From Acidimicrobiales bacterium (GTDB lineage: Bacteria; Actinomycetota; Acidimicrobiia; Acidimicrobiales; RAAP-2), in the NCBI GenBank assembly GCA_017883135.1, contig JADGOE010000018.1, positions 1 to 45,240 of the forward strand: a stretch of DNA of 45,240 nucleotides, read 5' to 3'. A program made the position numbers and the translations under genes. Position 1 is the stretch's first letter, and each line of letters starts with the position of its first letter. The notes below the pieces were generated by a model, which did not search any database, was not told the DNA's origin, and saw only the letters and a list, made by a program, of their open reading frames with translations. This document shows positions 11,512 to 20,053 of this stretch, piece after piece.

Positions 11512-12228
11512 GTGACCGAACCCCTCGTTCCAACGGTCGGTTGGGGTGTGCTCCACCTCTTCTGCAAGTTGGCGGGCGGACCCTTCCGGCCGGGGCCGGA
11601 CCGCTGCGACTCCGGAGCAATCATTCGGGCGGTCAAGAGTGCGGAGGCCGATGGGGTGCAGGTGGTCACGGTGGCCATGCTCGGCCACAAGGCCGATCTG
11701 GGTTTGGTGGCCCTGGGTGCCGACCTCTGGCGCCTCCGCCGACTCCAGTCCGATGTGCAGGCCGCCGGCCTGGTGGTGGTCGATTCCTACGTCTCGTTGA
11801 CCGAGGTGTCCGAGTACGCCGAAGGCATCCCGGACCAGATGAAGCAGACCAGGCTGTACCCCTCCCTGCCGCCCGAGGGTATGTCCGCTTTCTGCTTCTA
11901 CCCGATGTCCAAGCGGCGCGGGGAGACCGAGGGATCCAACTGGTTCACCATGCCGTTCGAGCAGCGCAAGGCGTTGATGCAGGGGCACGGTGCCGTCGGC
12001 CGTACGTTTGCCGGGCGGATCGTCCAGATGATCACCGGCTCCACCGGGATCGACGACTGGGAGTGGGGTGTGACCCTCTTCGGGGTGCATCCCGACGACC
12101 TCAAGGAGTGCGTCTACACGATGCGCTTCGACGAGGGCTCCGCCCGGTTCGCCGAATTCGGCCCGTTCCTGACTGGGATGGTCGCGCCGATAGAGGCGGT
12201 CCTGGCCCAGGTGGCTCCTGATGAGTGA
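11512..12228 (+). CDS. hemQ: coproheme decarboxylase HemQ/ChdC (chlorite dismutase family)
   Basis: This is a 238-residue member of the chlorite-dismutase-like family. In Gram-positive bacteria it decarboxylates iron-coproporphyrin to heme b, the last step of the coproporphyrin-dependent pathway. Family hallmarks are the catalytic Tyr region CFYPMSKRRGE...NWF, the proximal-His region LMQGHGAVGRTFAGRIVQM, TGSTGIDDWEWGVTLFGVHP and the C-terminal MRFDEGSARFAEFGPF. The GTG at 11512 was chosen because the upstream in-frame sequence is the groEL terminator, and TAGACT lies 7 nt upstream (leaderless). Its stop overlaps the start of larE. It supplies heme to the oxidases at the right of the window. 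Confidence 0.93.
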   Translation: MTEPLVPTVGWGVLHLFCKLAGGPFRPGPDRCDSGAIIRAVKSAEADGVQVVTVAMLGHKADLGLVALGADLWRLRRLQSDVQAAGLVVVDSYVSLTEVSEYAEGIPDQMKQTRLYPSLPPEGMSAFCFYPMSKRRGETEGSNWFTMPFEQRKALMQGHGAVGRTFAGRIVQMITGSTGIDDWEWGVTLFGVHPDDLKECVYTMRFDEGSARFAEFGPFLTGMVAPIEAVLAQVAPDE

Positions 12229-13076
12229 GCCCAGTGGGTGACCCGGTGATCGGGGGCGACATCGACGCGTTACGCCGTGAGCTCCGCAACATCGGGCCGT
12301 TGATCGTCGCCTTCAGCGGAGGGGCGGACTCGGCCTTCGTCGCCTGGGTGGCCACCGAGACCTTGGGGGCGGACTCGGTGCTCTGCGTAACCGCAGTGTC
12401 CCCGTCACTGGCACCCGAGGAGTTGGCTGACTGCCGGGCCATGGCAGCGGAGTGGGGGCTGCGATTCAGCGAAGTGCAGACCGGCGAATTGGCCGACCCG
12501 GCGTACTCTGCCAACGACGGCTCACGCTGCTACCACTGCAAGGCTTCGTTGCTCGATGCGCTGGCGCCATTCACCGAACAGGTGCTCGGTGGGCCGAGGC
12601 GGTCCGTGGTCCTCGGCGTGAACCTCGACGACCTGGGTGACCATCGGCCCGGCCAACGGGCGGCATCGGAGCGGGGTGCCCTCTTCCCCCTGGTCAGCGC
12701 CGGCTTCGCCAAGGCCGACGTGCGGTCGTGGTCAGAGCGCCTGGGCCTACGGACGTGGGACAAGCCGGCCGCTGCCTGCCTGGCCTCGAGGGTTCCCTAC
12801 GGGACACCGGTCACCCTGAGCACCCTCCGCTCGGTGGCCGAGGCCGAGTCGGGCCTGCGGTCGCTGGGCTTCGGCCAACTGCGGGTGCGCCACTACGGCG
12901 ACACCGCCCGCATCGAGGTCCCTGCGGAGGACCTGGCCATGGTGGTGGCTCGCAGGGTCGAGGTCACCGACACCGTCCACCGCGCCGGCTACCGGTATGT
13001 CACGCTTGACCTCGACGGGTTCCGTTCGGGGAACCTCAATGCCGCACTCGTGGCGGCGTCAGGAGGAACCAGGTGA
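12225..13076 (+). CDS. larE: LarE-type ATP-dependent sulfur transferase
   Basis: This is a 283-residue PP-loop protein of the LarE family, which inserts sulfur into the pyridinium precursor of the nickel-pincer nucleotide (NPN) cofactor. Visible are the PP-loop AFSGGADSAF (31-36), RCYHCK (Cys102, Cys105) and AACLASR (Cys185). Cys185 aligns by context with the sacrificial Cys of Lactiplantibacillus plantarum LarE. The two extra cysteines suggest the three-Cys, Fe-S-cluster type that need not sacrifice itself (inference). The GTG start overlaps the hemQ stop, and its own stop overlaps the NIL-gene start, so expression is coupled. The partner genes larB and larC are 14-16 kb away; no larA is in the window. 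Confidence 0.9.
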   Translation: MSPVGDPVIGGDIDALRRELRNIGPLIVAFSGGADSAFVAWVATETLGADSVLCVTAVSPSLAPEELADCRAMAAEWGLRFSEVQTGELADPAYSANDGSRCYHCKASLLDALAPFTEQVLGGPRRSVVLGVNLDDLGDHRPGQRAASERGALFPLVSAGFAKADVRSWSERLGLRTWDKPAAACLASRVPYGTPVTLSTLRSVAEAESGLRSLGFGQLRVRHYGDTARIEVPAEDLAMVVARRVEVTDTVHRAGYRYVTLDLDGFRSGNLNAALVAASGGTR

Positions 13077-13312
13077 TCGGTGTACGGGTCAAGTTGACGT
13101 TCCCCGACGAGTTGGTCCGCGAGCCGATCATCGCCCGCATGGTCACAGAGCTCGACATCGTGCCGAACATCCGACGAGCCGACGTCGGCGAGCACAGCGG
13201 CTGGATCATCTGCGAGCTCGATGGCGATGCTGCCACGGTCGACCGGGCGCTCGAGTGGCTTCGGGGCGAGGGGGTCCAGGTGGATCTCCTCGGGGACGTG
13301 ATCGAGAGCTGA
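13073..13312 (+). CDS. NIL-domain small protein
   Basis: This 79-residue protein consists of a single NIL domain, a ferredoxin-like alpha/beta fold otherwise found at the end of methionine ABC-transporter ATPases and on some ferredoxins in sulfur metabolism. Sequence evidence is the pattern VRVKLTFPDELVREPIIARM ... PNIRRADVGEHSGWIICELDG. The GTG start overlaps the larE stop (GTGA) and follows a strong AGGAGG. Position suggests a helper in sulfur handling with LarE, for example binding a small sulfur compound or amino acid. That role is inferred, not known. Confidence 0.8.
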   Translation: MIGVRVKLTFPDELVREPIIARMVTELDIVPNIRRADVGEHSGWIICELDGDAATVDRALEWLRGEGVQVDLLGDVIES

Positions 13313-13364
13313 CCGTGGGCTCCAGGCGTCGTAGGGCACCCGGGTCTTGTGAGCCCGGATCTCC

Positions 13365-13559
13365 TCAGGAGGCCGAGGGGTCCTCGGGCGTCCGAACCGT
13401 CCATCCCGCGCCCGACACCTTGCGGGGCTCGTAGAACAGACACCCATCCGGGCAGGCGAAGGGCAGCTGCTGGTTGGCCCCCATCCTGCACCGCTCGAGC
13501 TTTTCCTCGTGGGCAGTGGTCTGCATGACGTAATGACGGCAATCTTCGAGAACGGCCAC
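13365..13559 (-). CDS. small conserved Cys-containing protein, unknown function
   Basis: This is a 64-residue protein with a compact, non-random sequence. CRHYVMQ, then ERCRMGANQQLPFACPDGCLFYEPRKVSGAGW give four Cys (positions 7, 24, 36, 40) able to bind a metal or Fe-S cluster. I recall similar short proteins in actinobacteria, without assigned function. The GTG at 13559 was chosen because no earlier in-frame start makes sense and upstream codons read as the antisense of the NUDIX gene. It is convergent with the hemQ-larE-NIL operon and divergent from the NUDIX gene. Zinc-ribbon or Fe-S binding is inference. Confidence 0.65.
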   Translation of the reverse strand: MAVLEDCRHYVMQTTAHEEKLERCRMGANQQLPFACPDGCLFYEPRKVSGAGWTVRTPEDPSAS

Positions 13560-13603
13560 GCTCCATTGTGCCCGATCTCGGCCGGCCCGCGTCGACGGTG
13601 CGG

Positions 13604-13609
13604 TAGCGT
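13604..13609 (+). promoter_or_regulatory. leaderless -10 of NUDIX gene
   Basis: TAGCGT lies 7 nt before the GTG at 13617, the same geometry as in front of hemQ. Confidence 0.5.
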
Positions 13610-13616
13610 CGGGACC

Positions 13617-14315
13617 GTGGAACCCGCTCCCTCCACCAAACAGCTCCTGCGGTGGAGTGAGTCGCTGGCCGGCATCGCCCGGACCGGCCTTGGTTTCACC
13701 GAGTCCCTCTATGAGCAGGAACGCTTCGAAGAGATCCTGCGCGTCGCCGCTGACATACGGGCGACGGTCGAAGAGGGCACCGACGGTTCCCAAGATGCCG
13801 AAGGCCTGGTCGAGGAGTGGCTGGGATCGGTCGGGAAGGGTGTCCCTGGCTACGTCACGCCGAAGGTGGCGGTAGGGGCCGCGGTGGGCAACGACAAGGG
13901 CGAGATCCTGTTGATCCAGCGGGCCGACTCCGGCGTGTGGCTCTACCCCACCGGCTGGGCCGATATCGGCTATTCGGCGGCCGAGGTGGTAGTCAAGGAG
14001 GTGGAGGAGGAGACCGGCATCGAGGTGGAGGTGATCCGGTTGATCGCAGTGCTCGACGGCCTCCGGTTCGGCATGAGCCGCATCCCCCTTTACTCCCTGG
14101 TCTTCCAGTGCAGGCCGGTCGGCGGGCAGCTCAAGGCCCATCCGCTGGAGTGCACCGATGTGGGGTGGTTTCCGACGGACGAGCTCCCCTTTCCGCTGGC
14201 CGGCGCCGAGCGGTGGGGTGACCACGTCTTTTCCGCCCTCCGCGGCGACCCCGTCGAGGTGCTCTACGACTCGGTCCGATCGCCGATCTGGCGCGGCGAT
14301 CCTCAGCAGACATGA
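13617..14315 (+). CDS. NUDIX hydrolase with N-terminal helical domain
   Basis: This is a 232-residue NUDIX hydrolase of the kind with an N-terminal ~60-residue helical domain (SESLAGIARTGLGFTESLYE ... RFEEILRVAADI). The NUDIX box is GWADIGYSAAEVVVKEVEEE followed by TGI. The catalytic glutamates of the REUxEE core are kept, with Lys for Arg; the first Glu of the textbook box is absent, which I believe is usual in this subfamily. Members hydrolyse nucleoside diphosphate derivatives, often ADP-ribose-like; the exact substrate cannot be read. I chose the GTG start for its leaderless -10 and because upstream codons are antisense to the small Cys protein. Confidence 0.85.
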   Translation: MEPAPSTKQLLRWSESLAGIARTGLGFTESLYEQERFEEILRVAADIRATVEEGTDGSQDAEGLVEEWLGSVGKGVPGYVTPKVAVGAAVGNDKGEILLIQRADSGVWLYPTGWADIGYSAAEVVVKEVEEETGIEVEVIRLIAVLDGLRFGMSRIPLYSLVFQCRPVGGQLKAHPLECTDVGWFPTDELPFPLAGAERWGDHVFSALRGDPVEVLYDSVRSPIWRGDPQQT

Positions 14316-14449
14316 GCCCCGCACGCAGCAGGTTCACCTGGCGATCCGCGACCCCCCTACCACTCCGGCCGGCCACGACCATGAGCCGGTCGGCCTCGGG
14401 GTCGTCTTGCCGCCTGCAGCCGGCGCGAATTGAGCGGGCCGGTGCTGGC

Positions 14450-14455
14450 TACACT
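14450..14455 (+). promoter_or_regulatory. leaderless -10 of acetyltransferase gene
   Basis: TACACT lies 8 nt before the GTG at 14464, without a ribosome-binding site. Confidence 0.5.
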
Positions 14456-14463
14456 CGCCACCT

Positions 14464-14982
14464 GTGACAGCGGAGAGCTCGGTCCCCGAGACCACTGGCG
14501 GCGCAGGAGCCAATGGGCCGCCGTCGACCGGCATCACCGTCAGCGAGGTCGCCGAGGTGACTTCCGAGCTGATCGAGGCCTTCACCCGGCTGATGCCCCA
14601 GCTCTCCTCGTCCGCCCCACCACCCGGCATGGTGGAGCTGGTCGAGATCGTGACTTCGGCGACGTCGGTGCTCTTCGTGGCCCGCGACGTCTCGGGGACG
14701 ATCGTCGGCTCACTGACACTGGCGCTCTTTCGGGTGCCGACCGGCATCAGGGCCTGGATCGAAGACGTGGTGGTCGACGAGTCGGCCCGGGGGGCCGGGG
14801 CCGGCGAGGCATTGGTGCAGGCCGCAGTCGACCGTGCCGGAACCGACGGTGCCAAGTCCGTGGACCTCACCTCACGCCCGAGCCGCGAAGCGGCCAATCG
14901 CCTCTATCTACGCCTCGGGTTCGAGGCACGCACGACGAACGTGTACCGCCGAATCCCAGGATTCCCAGTAGAGGCCGACTGA
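14464..14982 (+). CDS. GNAT-family N-acetyltransferase
   Basis: This 172-residue protein has a flexible N-terminus and a GNAT acetyl-CoA-binding core. The central strand is WIEDVVVDESARGAGAGEAL (motif A with the R/Q-x-x-G-x-G/A loop), and the C-terminal SREAANRLYLRLGFE is typical of the last helix and strand. It should transfer an acetyl group from acetyl-CoA to an amine; the substrate is unknown. It lies 148 bp after the NUDIX gene with its own promoter. Confidence 0.85.
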   Translation: MTAESSVPETTGGAGANGPPSTGITVSEVAEVTSELIEAFTRLMPQLSSSAPPPGMVELVEIVTSATSVLFVARDVSGTIVGSLTLALFRVPTGIRAWIEDVVVDESARGAGAGEALVQAAVDRAGTDGAKSVDLTSRPSREAANRLYLRLGFEARTTNVYRRIPGFPVEAD

Positions 14983-15012
14983 CGCCACGACAGGCGAGCA
15001 GAGGTACCGGCC

Positions 15013-16182
15013 CTACTCCACCCGGAGAACAGGCCGCCGCTCCCTCGCCAGGCGCTCCAAGAGATCCACCGCGTGGTCCGTCGAAGGCAGTGCCTCGATC
15101 GACGTGGCAATTGCTTGGGCGGCGACCCCGTACCTGGGCTCACCGAGCACATCAGTGACTGCGGCGGCGATCACCTCCGGCGAACGCGGCGCCTCGGGGA
15201 TCGCAATGCCGGCACCGAGGGATTCGAGCTGCACCGCGTTCAGTTGATTGTCCAACGCAGCCAGCGGGATCGACACGACGGGCAAACCGTGGCGGAGCGC
15301 TGCCATCAGCGATCCATACCCGCCGTGGGCGAGAACAGCGGTGCAGTGCGGCAGGATCAAGCCCTGCGAAACGAAGCTGGCCAGACGGATGTTCGGCGGT
15401 TGCGCCCCGAACTCGCTCGGGTCCAGGTCGCGACCGAGCGTGGCCACCACATTGGCGTCGACCTCGGCGAGAGCCTCCAACACGGTGGGCCACAGGCCCG
15501 ACTCCTTGTTGAACGTCGTCCCCAATGTGGCATACACGAGCGGGCGATCGTCCATCGCATCGAGCAGGTCGGTGTTCGACTCGTCACTCAACGGTGCAGG
15601 GTCGGGGGGTCGGATCAGGTGGGCGGTTGCCGGCAGTGCGTCGAACCACAGCCATTGCGGCGGTGCACCGATCAGGGTGAGCCACCGATCCAGGGTCTTC
15701 AGGTCTGGATCCTCGGGAAGCCCCAGCTCCTGGCGGTACCGGGCGAAGAGGTCCCCCACGAGATCCACGAAGAGCGGCGCAGGGACAGGTGCGAAATCAA
15801 AGCTGGCCACAGGGACGCCGGCCTGCTCTCCGGCAAACACCGCCGCCCAGGCGGTGGTCTCCCGCAGGATGACGTCGGCCTTCGAGTCCTCCACCATCTG
15901 GGTCAGTTGCGCCGTGCAGGCGATCGCCCGATCGAGGAACAGCGAAAGCACGACCCGAGGACGGTCCTCTTCGGAGGCCTCTCCGATGATTCTCATGATG
16001 GACCCGTCGACCGGGGGAACCGAGAGCTCGGCGAAGTCCAGACCGAACTGCTCGGTCTCGTGACGATTGGCCGGTTCGGCGGCGACCACGACCTGGTGGC
16101 CACGCTCCCTCCAAGCGATCGCGATGGGAATCACCGGGCGGAGATGGCCCGATCCTCCGCCGACATGTATGACCAGCCGCAT
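15013..16182 (-). CDS. UDP-glycosyltransferase-like (GT1/MGT family) protein
   Basis: This is a 389-residue GT-B glycosyltransferase of the macrolide/UDP-glucuronosyl type. The N-terminal domain begins MRLVIHVGGGSGHLRPVIPI, the Gly-rich acceptor-binding loop. The C-terminal domain has PLVYATLGTTF and the donor signature ILPHCTAVLAHGGYGSLMAA with LPVVSIPLAALDNQLNA. It probably glycosylates a lipid or small metabolite; the acceptor is unknown. The ATG at 16182 follows GGAGGAG with a good spacer. An ATG 30 codons upstream belongs to an unlikely Arg-rich extension. It is convergent with the acetyltransferase gene. Confidence 0.9.
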   Translation of the reverse strand: MRLVIHVGGGSGHLRPVIPIAIAWRERGHQVVVAAEPANRHETEQFGLDFAELSVPPVDGSIMRIIGEASEEDRPRVVLSLFLDRAIACTAQLTQMVEDSKADVILRETTAWAAVFAGEQAGVPVASFDFAPVPAPLFVDLVGDLFARYRQELGLPEDPDLKTLDRWLTLIGAPPQWLWFDALPATAHLIRPPDPAPLSDESNTDLLDAMDDRPLVYATLGTTFNKESGLWPTVLEALAEVDANVVATLGRDLDPSEFGAQPPNIRLASFVSQGLILPHCTAVLAHGGYGSLMAALRHGLPVVSIPLAALDNQLNAVQLESLGAGIAIPEAPRSPEVIAAAVTDVLGEPRYGVAAQAIATSIEALPSTDHAVDLLERLARERRPVLRVE

Positions 16183-16314
16183 CAGGTGACTCCTCCGACC
16201 TGCCCGGTCCGCCGCTCGGCCGATCCCGAGCCCGTCACGGCCTCGCCATCCTTGCACGAAGCAGCAACTCACAGCAGGTTCTTGCGGACTGGTCGGGCAC
16301 GCACATCGACCGGG

Positions 16315-17439
16315 TCATGCCGGAACGGCCGGGGCCCGTTCACGTGGTCCGCTCCCAGAACGTTCCGGGTCGGGTGCTGGGAGCCAGACGCTCCGATGCC
16401 ATCCCAAGACCACCAGCCCTATGGCGCACGAGAGTGTGACGAGCGCCAGAACACGGACGGCGTCGGCCGACAGGGATGTCGGTACGTCCGAGAACCGCCA
16501 GACGCCGTTTTCGGGCAGGACGTCGCAGACCAGACAGACGCCGGTGATCACGGCGACCGACATTCCTCGACCGCTGCCACGCCTGGCCATGAGGGCCAGG
16601 GCGGCCCAACCGAAGACGACGGCGCCGAGGACAGCGAGCAGACCGTCGAGCTTGCTGGAGACCGAAACGTATGAGGCCTGCCAGCGGTCTGCAACCCAGA
16701 TCACATCGGCAGCGGTGCCAACCACGATCGCGACGCCCACCATCCACCGGGTCCGGCGCGACGACCATCCGAGTACGACGATGGCGGCAGCGGTACCGGC
16801 GACCATGCCGAACCATGGCCACGGTGAGGGTCCAGGCTTCCACAGGACATCCCCACTGACCACGACGGTCCGGCCGTTCCACAGGAGGGGGATGTGCCAA
16901 TCCGGGATGACCACATGGGCCACGGATGGATCACGCACAACCTCTGGCGGCGGCAGCGGATCCGCCCAATGGACGCGGTGATCGTGCCATCCCAGGCTCG
17001 GTCCGCTCCCGATCCTGAGCCAGGCGGCCGGCGCGCCCTTCGGTGGAACCGCAGGTGCGGAGCTGGCGCCCGAGCCGGCCTGCGCGAGGTACAACGAAGG
17101 GGAATTTCGGTTCTCGAACGCTCCGGACGGGCCGACCCGAAGGTACGGTTCGCCCAGATAGCCGAGCACCACCACCTCCCGTCCCGTGAGATCCGTGAGG
17201 ACGAGCCAATTTCCGCCTTCGTGCACCTGCAACGAGAGTCCGGGCACAGGAGGCACGACGCCGCTGACGGTCGTCGCGTAGTCCCACGGCGTGGTGCCCA
17301 TACCGCCAACATGTGCCGATGCCGGTTGCGCCCAAGTGCCGAGCAGGACGATCACCATGCCCAGGGCCACCTCCCCCGACCTCAGCCATCGGACTCGTGG
17401 TATCGGGTTCGGGGACCGTCCGCGAGCACGATCGGTCAC
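16315..17439 (-). CDS. exported/membrane protein at end of copper operon, unknown
   Basis: This 374-residue protein has a signal peptide (GMVIVLLGTWAQPASA, then HVGG), a ~190-residue exported domain (WDYATTVSGVVPPVPGLSLQ ... LEVTDL-like strands, WHDHRVHWADPLPPPEVV) and 4-5 C-terminal membrane helices. I recall comparable proteins in actinobacterial gene groups with CopC/YcnI, without a named function. The mature protein begins with His, as in CopC and YcnI, where an N-terminal His is a copper ligand; a copper role is therefore plausible. Its start overlaps the ycnI stop by 4 bp, so they are translationally coupled. Confidence 0.7.
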   Translation of the reverse strand: MTDRARGRSPNPIPRVRWLRSGEVALGMVIVLLGTWAQPASAHVGGMGTTPWDYATTVSGVVPPVPGLSLQVHEGGNWLVLTDLTGREVVVLGYLGEPYLRVGPSGAFENRNSPSLYLAQAGSGASSAPAVPPKGAPAAWLRIGSGPSLGWHDHRVHWADPLPPPEVVRDPSVAHVVIPDWHIPLLWNGRTVVVSGDVLWKPGPSPWPWFGMVAGTAAAIVVLGWSSRRTRWMVGVAIVVGTAADVIWVADRWQASYVSVSSKLDGLLAVLGAVVFGWAALALMARRGSGRGMSVAVITGVCLVCDVLPENGVWRFSDVPTSLSADAVRVLALVTLSCAIGLVVLGWHRSVWLPAPDPERSGSGPRERAPAVPA

Positions 17440-18110
17440 GAGGGCGGATCCCGTCGGCTCCGCCTGAACACCAGGATCACACCGGCGAGTCCGACCCCTC
17501 CAACAGCGAGTGCAGCGATGGCAAGACCCTCTGCTGCAGTCGATCCGCTGGAGGTGGCGGGAGCGGCGCCTCCCGTCGTGCCAGCGGCCGTGAGCGTGAG
17601 GACCGGCGCCGGCGTGTCGGGATTGGGATTCTGGGTCGAGGCAACTTGGATCCAGCGCACGACCTCACCGGAGGAGTACGTCTGGATCGACTTGAAGATG
17701 ACCGATCCGGGTCGAGACGGCGCCTGACCCGCGGCGACCGCGAAGTCCTCGTACTGCCCTGGCGCGATCCCAGCGCCCGTCGCCTTCCAGGTGATGGCCC
17801 TGACGATCTGGCCGACCGGTCCGTCACTCGACTGGACCGGTTTGCTCAGGTTCTGGGTGTCGACGGTCGACGTCCACCCCGGCACCGACCGGACATCGAC
17901 CGTCAGCAGCGGCAGGTCGCTGGGGAAGAAGACCTGTACGCCAACGGTGTTCGCATTGTCCCGTTCGTTCGGCACTCGAAAGGTGAGCTCGATGTCACCG
18001 GATCCGGCCGGCATGGTGTCAGGGTGCACCGTTACGTGAGCACCGGCAGGGGACGCGGATGACAGTGCGAACAGAAGGGTGGCCCCACATCCTGCGGCCA
18101 CCCTTCCCAT
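17436..18110 (-). CDS. ycnI: YcnI-family (DUF1775) copper-binding exported protein
   Basis: This 224-residue protein has a signal peptide ending ...ASPAGA and a mature N-terminus HVTVHPDTMPAGS, the hallmark of YcnI, whose mature first residue His helps bind Cu(II). The DUF1775 beta domain follows (LTFRVPNERDNANTVGVQVF ... VPGW ... ITWKATGAGIAPGQYEDFAV). A C-terminal membrane helix and RRSRR stop-transfer anchor it outside the membrane. It is thought to take part in copper handling beside CopC/CopD. It lies between copCD and the overlapping membrane protein in a minus-strand operon. Confidence 0.88.
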   Translation of the reverse strand: MGRVAAGCGATLLFALSSASPAGAHVTVHPDTMPAGSGDIELTFRVPNERDNANTVGVQVFFPSDLPLLTVDVRSVPGWTSTVDTQNLSKPVQSSDGPVGQIVRAITWKATGAGIAPGQYEDFAVAAGQAPSRPGSVIFKSIQTYSSGEVVRWIQVASTQNPNPDTPAPVLTLTAAGTTGGAAPATSSGSTAAEGLAIAALAVGGVGLAGVILVFRRSRRDPPS

Positions 18111-18208
18111 CCACCGGCAATGAAGTGCTTCATGATGTGCTGTTCTCCTCTTGTGCAGTTCGGGCAGAGCTCGGTTGGCGACGGGTCCACGACACGAGAA
18201 GGGCGGGG

Positions 18209-19953
18209 TCAGTGGACAGGCAGTGGCGCGGAGACCACCTGTTCGTTGATGTCATCTGTTCTCACGATGATCTTGAGAACCCAGGTTCCCGCGATGGGAA
18301 TGTCGACGTGGGTGGCGAAGTAGTGCCCAGGTCCCGCGACGACGAGTGGGATGTCGAGAGGCCCGATGCTCTGTGCCGGCAGGCTGATGCTGGCATCGAG
18401 CTCGGGGACGGCCCTCGGCGTACCGATACCGCTGAGCACATACACATGAACTTGATTGTCCGGGCCGGCTCGAGCGGGGTCCACGATCACATTGACCTGC
18501 ACGCCGAGTGTGTTGAACGTATACGAGAAGGGCAGGCCGGCGGCCTGCTTGGCCGGAACCGCGTTCACCAGGAGTGCCGTCACCAAAAGGACCACGAGTG
18601 CGATGCCGACCTCGACGAGCACGGAGCGGCGGAGGTTGCGGTGCTCATCGCGCCACCCATCGTCACCGGACTTCGGGTGCCCGGCGGTGACCGCTTCCGG
18701 GGCGCTCCGTCGCGCCGTGCGCGGCAACCCCCAGCTTCCGTGCACGATCCGACGACTCATCGCTCCGACTCCGATCAGGAGAACGACGAGCCCGATCTTG
18801 ACCAGCAGCGTGCGGCCGTAGGCAGTGTGGACGAGCGCATCGAAGCTCCCCACCTGGCGGATGGCCTGGACCGTCCCCGTGGCGACGACGACCACGACCG
18901 CGGTGAACGCGAAGGACGAAACCTTCAACGTGACCATTGCCGGGTCCCGAGGCTGGTCCACCCCGGTGTCGGCCTTGACCAGCACGGTTGCCAGCAGCGC
19001 GAGCCCTCCCAGCCAGACGGCGGCGGCGCCGAGATGGAGGACGTCGAGCGCGAGGCCGAGCCCGGCCTGACTTCCGCTGGATGCGTGGCCAGCCAGTCCG
19101 GGGGTGAGCAGGAGGCCGATCCCGAGGGCGACCTCAGCGGGAACGACCCAGGCCCAGCGGCGCTCGCGACCGCCGATGCGACCTTGAATGCCGAGCAGCA
19201 CTGGGACGAAGGCGATCAGCAGCACCAGCCGGAGCAGCTCGATCTTGCCGAATCGCGTATGCAGTACTGCGTTGACGAGTGTGGGACGAACGATGTCGGT
19301 CAGCGGGAGAGCGGCCGCATACACGCCCTGGATCGCTATTCCCAGCAGGGTGGACCCGAAGAGGACGATCCACGAGGTCCACAGCAGTCGACCGATCCGT
19401 CGGGATGTGCCGCCCGGCCGCCAGACAAGCGTGACCATGATAGCCAGGCCGACCAGCAAGATGAGGCCTGCGAAGGTTGCGAACCGGATGAACCAGTAGA
19501 GGACGCCGACCGTCGTGCTGCCAGACTGACCACTCAGGGTCGCCGCGAGCGAACTGGCCTTTCCGGCACCGACGGCCGAGCCCACGGAGAACACGAAGGC
19601 TCCATGCACAGGATGCGAGTCGGCCGAAATGACCCGCCATGCAACTACGTATGTTCCGCGCGGCAGATCCGCGGGCAGCGAAGTGGTCACGGCATGGCTG
19701 TCCCCCCTGGGTGCCGCGTTCCGCCGCTGTCGACTCGCTGCGCCTTCGGACCGATGACGCGAAGGGACCCGAAGTCGATCTCGACCGGCTCGCCGAAGTG
19801 AAGAGTGACCTGGCTCGGGGACACCTCGATGACAGAGGACTGATCGGGGCTCGTCCACTCGAGCTGAGCGTGCGCGCCGGCCGGACCGGCGGAACCCAGC
19901 AGAATCAACGCCATGACAGCGCAGCCTCCCAACCAACGCAGGAAGTACTTCAC
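18209..19953 (-). CDS. copCD: CopC-CopD fusion, copper import/resistance; one frameshift
   Basis: In two frames the region encodes one ~581-residue protein. The first 88 codons give a signal peptide and most of a CopC domain: mature AHAQLEWTSPDQSSVIEV with the copper-binding His, and LHFGEPVEIDFGSLRV. The second frame continues exactly with the rest of CopC (LPADLPRGTYVVAWRVISAD, SHPVHGAFVF) and an 8-9 helix CopD domain (FRFATFAGLILLVG-like, LAGHASSG, LHLGAAAVWLGGLALL), then a ~100-residue extracytoplasmic C-terminal domain. The switch is at a C6/G6 run at 19702-19707; one more G restores the frame. Whether this is error, mutation or slippage is open (see findings). The GTG at 19953 starts the CopC part. 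Confidence 0.85.
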
Positions 19954-20053
19954 CGGGTTCCGGCCCGGATCGCGCGGACATCACGAGATCGTCTCGGAGT
20001 GGACGGGGCGCTTCCCGAGGGCGGGCCGACGGCGACCGGAGGTGCTTTTCCGA

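Noticed and set aside
19702-19707. Programmed ribosomal frameshift as the main explanation for copCD
   Set aside because: G6 followed by A is not a classical X-XXY-YYZ slippery site, no downstream pseudoknot is evident, and neighbouring genes show similar indels. Kept only as an alternative.
18059-19801. A 580-codon plus-strand frame opposite copCD
   Set aside because: It is antisense to CopD membrane helices, giving an artefactually Asp/Glu/Arg-rich protein.
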